From Omnitrophica WOR_2 bacterium RIFOXYA2_FULL_38_17 (GTDB taxonomy: Bacteria; Omnitrophota; Gorgyraeia; Zapsychrales; Zapsychraceae): a stretch of 35,278 bases of DNA. The stretch is from NCBI GenBank assembly GCA_001805965.1, contig MHHG01000049.1:1-35278 (forward strand), in the 5' to 3' direction. A program made the translations under genes and the position numbers. The notes under the pieces are model-generated. The model saw only the letters and a program-made list of their open reading frames with translations, made no database searches and was not told the origin of the DNA. Of the stretch, positions 31,219-35,278 are shown piece after piece; position 1 is the first letter of the stretch; each line of letters starts with the position of its first letter.

Positions 31219-31941
31219 TTATTTCTTCTTTTTTACTGTTTTCTTTTTACTTGTTTTATCTGTTTTATAAAAATCATTGATGAACTTTAATGCATCATTT
31301 GGCGAATCAACTATATGAAAGAGGTCTAGATCCTCCACATCAATATTGCCGGCTTTCAGCATTGAATCTCTTAGCCATGAAACAAGCCCGGTCCAAAACT
31401 CGCTTCCATAAAAAACAACAGGAAGCTTTGTTATTCTTCTTGTCTGTATCAAAGTCATGCTTTCAAAAAGCTCATCTAATGTTCCATATCCTCCTGGGAA
31501 GATAACAAAAGCTTTTGCATATTTCAAGAACATTACTTTCCTGCAAAAAAAATAATGAAAATTTACCAGCTTGTTTATATAAGGATTTGGCTTTTGTTCA
31601 AAAGGAAGTTCAATATTCAGGCCTATTGACAGTCCGCCCGCCTGAGCGGCCCCTTTATTCCCAGCTTCCATTGCGCCAGGCCCGCCACCGGTAATAATTG
31701 CGTAGCCTTGCTTGGAAAGCAGTTTTGCTGTTTCCTCACAATCCTTATACCATCTATGAGTCCTCTGTGTTCTCGCAGAACCAAAAATAGTTACAGCAGG
31801 GCCTATCTTAGATAATTCATGAAAGCCATCAACAAATTCCGCCATAATACGAAAAATCCGCCAAGGATCTTCCATCTTAAGATCTTCCATTTTCAACTCT
31901 TCTTCTGTAGCATCTTTCGTCACTCTGAATTTGTCTCCCAT
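31219..31941 (-). CDS. LOG-family protein (TIGR00730 Rossmann fold)
   Basis: The 240-residue protein shows the LOG signature: ITGGGPGAMEAGNKGA and FPGGYGTLDELFE (PGGxGTxxE, the catalytic motif). LOG enzymes are phosphoribohydrolases acting on nucleoside 5'-monophosphates, releasing base and ribose 5-phosphate; the family was long misnamed lysine decarboxylase. The C-terminus is a lysine-rich tail. The ATG follows AGAGGAGC. Its place between purL and purQ points to nucleotide salvage or purine-pool control, which is inference. Confidence 0.92.
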   Translation of the reverse strand: MGDKFRVTKDATEEELKMEDLKMEDPWRIFRIMAEFVDGFHELSKIGPAVTIFGSARTQRTHRWYKDCEETAKLLSKQGYAIITGGGPGAMEAGNKGAAQAGGLSIGLNIELPFEQKPNPYINKLVNFHYFFCRKVMFLKYAKAFVIFPGGYGTLDELFESMTLIQTRRITKLPVVFYGSEFWTGLVSWLRDSMLKAGNIDVEDLDLFHIVDSPNDALKFINDFYKTDKTSKKKTVKKKK

Positions 31942-31982
31942 TTTTAAGCTCCTCTATTAAAGATATGAGTCCAGGATATTCT

Positions 31983-34883
31983 TTACCATCGTAATGGCTT
32001 TTGCCAGGCTTCTTTTAAATCCTGAATATACAAATTTACGCATACCTCATCTTTCCTGCCATATACTATAAACTCTGGAGTCTCTTCAACCTGACCGATA
32101 ACTCCAAAAGTTATACCCTCAAGAATCTTCTCAAAATCTATTTGATCTGCCTTTGTAACTTCCACCACAAATCTTGAATTTGATTCTGAGAACAAAACCT
32201 TGTCGCTGCGAACATCATCCCCCTTATAAGGAACCTTATCGAGATGTATGGTCGCTCCTAACATGCCGCTAAAAGCCATCTCTGCCAACGCAACACCCAG
32301 CCCTCCTTCAGAACAATCGTGTATTGACTTCACCAAACCTTTAGAAACAGCCTGATTCAATGCCTTGAAACTTTTCATAGCTTTTTTGGTATTGACCTTA
32401 GGGACCGTACTGCCCAGGCAATCAAATGTATCAAGATATATTGATCCACCCATCTCGTCATGAGTTTCTCCAATACAGTAGATCAAATTCCCTCTTTCCT
32501 TGAAATCCATTGTTACTGTTTTAGTAACATCATCGACAATACCAATTGCAGATATCAATATAGTGCCAGGTATAGCAATAGACTCATTACCTTGAGCATA
32601 TTCATTATAAAGACTGTCCTTGCCTGAAATAAACGGCACTTGAAATCCAACTGCCGTCTTGTAGCAGCCTTCAGCCGCCCTGACCAATGAACCTAAACGG
32701 TCTGGCTTATCCGGATTACCCCAGCAAAAATTATCCAAAATAGCTATTCTCTCAACATCACCGCCAACAGAAACAATTTGCCTAACAGCTTCATCAATAC
32801 AGGACGCCGCCATCCAAAAAGGATCGATCTTGCCATACTGAGCATTTATCCCGTTCGATATAGCAATCCCCTTCAGGCTTCCGAGCTTCGGGGTTATAAC
32901 ACTTGCATCTGAAGGCCCGTCGCAGTTTACTCCCACTAAAGGCTTAATAACGCTCCCGCCTTGAACTTCATGATCATACTGACGTATAACCCACTCTTTT
33001 GAACAAACATTATAATGAGAAAGAATTTCCAACAGTTTATCATTCAGGCTTGATTGTAAAGGTATCACCGGAATTTTGATACTAGGCTCCTCCCATACTG
33101 CTTCTTTTGTTATCTTTGGAGTCCCTTCATACAAAAATTCCATATCAATATCACAAACCTGATCTCCTTTAAAGAAAAGCTCAAGCTTCTTGCTGCCTGT
33201 AAATTCACCTATAACCGTAGCCTCAACATTCTCTCCTGAAAAAACCTCCAAGATCTTTTTCACATTTTTAGGCCTGACAGAAAACACCATTCTCTCCTGC
33301 GATTCAGATATCCAAATCTCCTCGTAATTCAAACCATCATATTTAAGTGGAACCTTTTCAAGATCAACTTTGACACCCAAAACTTCACCCATCTCCCCAA
33401 CTGCACTGGACAAGCCTCCAGCCCCGCAATCTGTGACTGCAGTATAAAGATTCTTATCTCTAGCCTTTATCAAGGCATCAAGCAATTTCTTTTCTTGGAT
33501 CGGATCCCCGATCTGAACAGCTCCTGAAGATACGACCTCAGACTCCGTTGTAAGTTCTCCAGAGGAAAATGTTGCTCCATGAATACCATCACGCCCTGTT
33601 TTTCCTCCCGCAACAATAACCAGATCGCCTTTGAGTACCTTTTTAAACACCTTATCTTTTGGCATTATCCCGACATTGCCACAATAAACCAAAGGATTGC
33701 CCACATACTTCTTATCGAACAATATCGCACCATTTACCGTCGGAATACCCATTTTGTTGCCATAATCACGTACCCCGCTAACAACACCTTTCATAACTCT
33801 TTTGGGATGCAGCGTTCCGGGAGGAAGATCCTTGAAATCCGTATCCGGAGGAGCAAAACAAAAAACATCTGTACAGCAGATCGGCTTTGCCCCCAAACCA
33901 GTTCCCAAAATATCGCGAATAACCCCGCCAATACCTGTATTAGCACCACCAAAAGGCTCAAGAGCTGATGGATGATTGTGCGTTTCCGCCTTAAAACAAA
34001 TATTAGAATCCTCATCAAATCTTATTACCCCAGCATTATCATGGAAAACAGAAACACACCAAGGCTTGTTTATCTCAGTTGTTGCTTTTATGATCGTCGA
34101 TTTCAGGAGGTTCTTGATTATTTTGGTTTTTTTAACCCCATTGACCGTATATTGATATTTTATATTCCCCCTGAAAGTCTTATGATAGCAATGTTCACTC
34201 CACGTCTGGGCAACTGTCTCAAGCTCACAATCAGTTGGGTTTCTTTTTAATTTCTTGAAATACTTTTGTATTGCCTTCATTTCATTCAAGTTCAAAAAGA
34301 GCTGCCCTTCCTGGCTCAACCTCATCAATTTGTCGTCACTTGCGCCTAGGATGTCAAGCGTAACAAGTTCAAAAACCCTTTGTGCCTTCTTTTTCGAAGC
34401 CTTCTTCAGGTCCTCAAAATTTACAACATGCTGGATCAGTTTATTTGCCAAGACCTTTTCTACAATAAAGTCTAATTCTTTCTCAGATAACTTACCGCTG
34501 ATAATATACTCTTTTGCCGTGGTAACATAATCAACACCCTTAATACCAAGATCAATAATACCCTTCATGGTAGAGTGCTCAACAGGGTCCATAACTCCAG
34601 GATTATAGGCTATTTCAATGATATTTTCACCGGAAAGTGTTTTTTGATGTGCAAGTTTTTGACGATCAGCACACTCGTATTGCTGCGTGATCTTATCTAC
34701 AAGCAACTCATTGCAGATTGCCTCTATTTGAGATCTCAGTAAACTACCGCTTATGTTGTATATTTGGGCAACTTCAACTTTCGATACCGTGGAAATACCC
34801 AAGTCAACTATAGCCTTCTCTATTGATTCTCCCAAAGAATCAAAAACCCCTTTTTTATGTCTTATTTCTATTCGCCAGTTCAT
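31983..34883 (-). CDS. purL: PurS-PurS-PurL fusion, phosphoribosylformylglycinamidine synthase
   Basis: This enzyme makes FGAM from FGAR, ATP and ammonia from PurQ. Of its 966 residues, 1-70 and about 87-157 are two PurS-like repeats, each of beta-alpha pattern around xxGVxDxxxxxxxxxxxDLGI. The synthetase follows (about 185-966): WSEHCYHKTF with catalytic H231, ETHNHPSALEPFGGANTGIGG, GGKTGRDGIHGATFSS and a second ATP-binding half with HDCSEGGLGVALAEMAF. Small PurL is about 740 residues with a separate PurS dimer; large PurL is about 1300 with PurQ fused. This form lies between the two. No Shine-Dalgarno is visible at ATG 34883; a palindrome lies 4 nt upstream. Confidence 0.95.
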   Translation of the reverse strand: MNWRIEIRHKKGVFDSLGESIEKAIVDLGISTVSKVEVAQIYNISGSLLRSQIEAICNELLVDKITQQYECADRQKLAHQKTLSGENIIEIAYNPGVMDPVEHSTMKGIIDLGIKGVDYVTTAKEYIISGKLSEKELDFIVEKVLANKLIQHVVNFEDLKKASKKKAQRVFELVTLDILGASDDKLMRLSQEGQLFLNLNEMKAIQKYFKKLKRNPTDCELETVAQTWSEHCYHKTFRGNIKYQYTVNGVKKTKIIKNLLKSTIIKATTEINKPWCVSVFHDNAGVIRFDEDSNICFKAETHNHPSALEPFGGANTGIGGVIRDILGTGLGAKPICCTDVFCFAPPDTDFKDLPPGTLHPKRVMKGVVSGVRDYGNKMGIPTVNGAILFDKKYVGNPLVYCGNVGIMPKDKVFKKVLKGDLVIVAGGKTGRDGIHGATFSSGELTTESEVVSSGAVQIGDPIQEKKLLDALIKARDKNLYTAVTDCGAGGLSSAVGEMGEVLGVKVDLEKVPLKYDGLNYEEIWISESQERMVFSVRPKNVKKILEVFSGENVEATVIGEFTGSKKLELFFKGDQVCDIDMEFLYEGTPKITKEAVWEEPSIKIPVIPLQSSLNDKLLEILSHYNVCSKEWVIRQYDHEVQGGSVIKPLVGVNCDGPSDASVITPKLGSLKGIAISNGINAQYGKIDPFWMAASCIDEAVRQIVSVGGDVERIAILDNFCWGNPDKPDRLGSLVRAAEGCYKTAVGFQVPFISGKDSLYNEYAQGNESIAIPGTILISAIGIVDDVTKTVTMDFKERGNLIYCIGETHDEMGGSIYLDTFDCLGSTVPKVNTKKAMKSFKALNQAVSKGLVKSIHDCSEGGLGVALAEMAFSGMLGATIHLDKVPYKGDDVRSDKVLFSESNSRFVVEVTKADQIDFEKILEGITFGVIGQVEETPEFIVYGRKDEVCVNLYIQDLKEAWQKPLRW

Positions 34884-34887
34884 ATAT

Positions 34888-34906
34888 TTGATTAATTTTA
34901 AATCAA
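34888..34906. repeat. Palindrome just upstream of purL
   Basis: TTGATT, 7 nt, AATCAA is an inverted repeat ending 4 nt before the purL start. It could be an operator or an mRNA hairpin replacing a ribosome site. In the rest of the purL-purC gap (34884-35030) I see a weak AGAGG/CCTCT hairpin and no riboswitch. Confidence 0.3.
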
Positions 34907-35030
34907 CGGCTAAAAAACAAACATCTTAAAGTCTCGCGTCCTTATTTTAGAGGGAAGGCCTCTTCATTAGACGGGAAAAAAGGCGTAAACTTAAGATCTT
35001 TAGCATTGATTATATTGTTATAAATAGTAT

Positions 35031-35278
35031 TTATTTGCTGACTCTGCTCAAAACTTCCTGATATGCTTCCTCCACATTGCCAAGGTCATGCCTAAAACGA
35101 TCTTTGTCAAGTTTTTTTCCTGTGCCAATTTCCCAAAGCCTGCAAGTATCCGGAGAGATCTCGTCGGCAAGAATAATGTTCCCTTTGAACCTGCCAAACT
35201 CTAATTTAAAATCAATAAGCTCTAAATTTAAATTGGCAAAGAATTTACCCATAAGGACATTGATCTTCAAAGCCATAT
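35031..35278 (-). CDS. purC: SAICAR synthetase, C-terminal part (runs off right edge)
   Basis: PurC joins aspartate to CAIR. Only about the last 82 residues are in the window: [36 protein letters not shown] and the closing [12 protein letters not shown] are strongly conserved PurC C-terminal features. The apparent Met at 35276 is an internal residue; the frame is still open at 35278. It is upstream of purL in the same direction, 147 nt away. Confidence 0.93.
   Translation of the reverse strand, partial: MALKINVLMGKFFANLNLELIDFKLEFGRFKGNIILADEISPDTCRLWEIGTGKKLDKDRFRHDLGNVEEAYQEVLSRVSK

Noticed and set aside
34884..35030. Purine or ZTP riboswitch ahead of purL
   Set aside because: Neither conserved core is present, and the gap is inside an operon.

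Overview
The window is an AT-rich bacterial chromosome segment from a Gram-negative-type organism. A PEP-CTERM protein, several lipoprotein or Sec signal peptides, a TPR-SPOR protein, a FecR-domain protein and a YceI protein all imply an outer membrane. The mix of PEP-CTERM sorting, fused MFS/spermidine-synthase-like proteins and secreted FecR proteins suggests an uncultured lineage such as Candidatus Omnitrophota. That placement is inference; no rRNA is present to confirm it. Nearly everything is on the minus strand. The exceptions are tRNA-Leu with lpdA, and one lipoprotein phosphatase/nuclease gene.

Left end (1-4050): a truncated ComEC-like metallo-beta-lactamase gene sits behind a promoter that overlaps a CIRCE (HrcA operator) and behind a terminator-like hairpin. 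Next come the trans-translation pair, ssrA (tmRNA with a long tag) and smpB. Divergent from smpB is a tRNA-Leu(CAG) gene with a strong promoter that probably also transcribes lpdA.

Middle (4050-20600): this half is mostly envelope genes. A TPR-SPOR/miaA/DUF192 operon comes first. Next is a seven-gene block (PPC domain, YceI, membrane protein, ECF sigma, zinc-finger anti-sigma, small acidic exported protein, basic DUF3106 protein). It is followed by an EEP-fold lipoprotein, an unknown exported protein, a second ComEC-like hydrolase, a PEP-CTERM protein and a fused MFS/spermidine synthase. Last is a 1049-residue FecR/Cys-rich/subtilase protein. Two very small genes lie directly upstream of the subtilase: a one-helix peptide of about 40 residues and a 59-residue CxxxC/CxxC protein whose stop codon overlaps the subtilase start.

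Right end (20600-35278): a long co-directional run carries purine and one-carbon metabolism: purC (partial), a PurS-PurS-PurL fusion, a LOG-family gene, purQ, purM, purD and purE. It continues with a TsaC/arginine-phosphatase-like fusion, rpiB, glyA, nrdR, a bifunctional-nuclease-family gene, a CCA-adding enzyme, a macrodomain-Nudix fusion, an exported nitroreductase and an unknown membrane protein. The tsaC-ywlE-rpiB-glyA order resembles the Bacillus ywl-glyA region. Several domain fusions (PurS-PurS-PurL, TsaC-LMWPTP, macro-Nudix, FecR-Cys-S8) are the most distinctive protein-level features. I see no CRISPR array, insertion sequence, integrase or rRNA.
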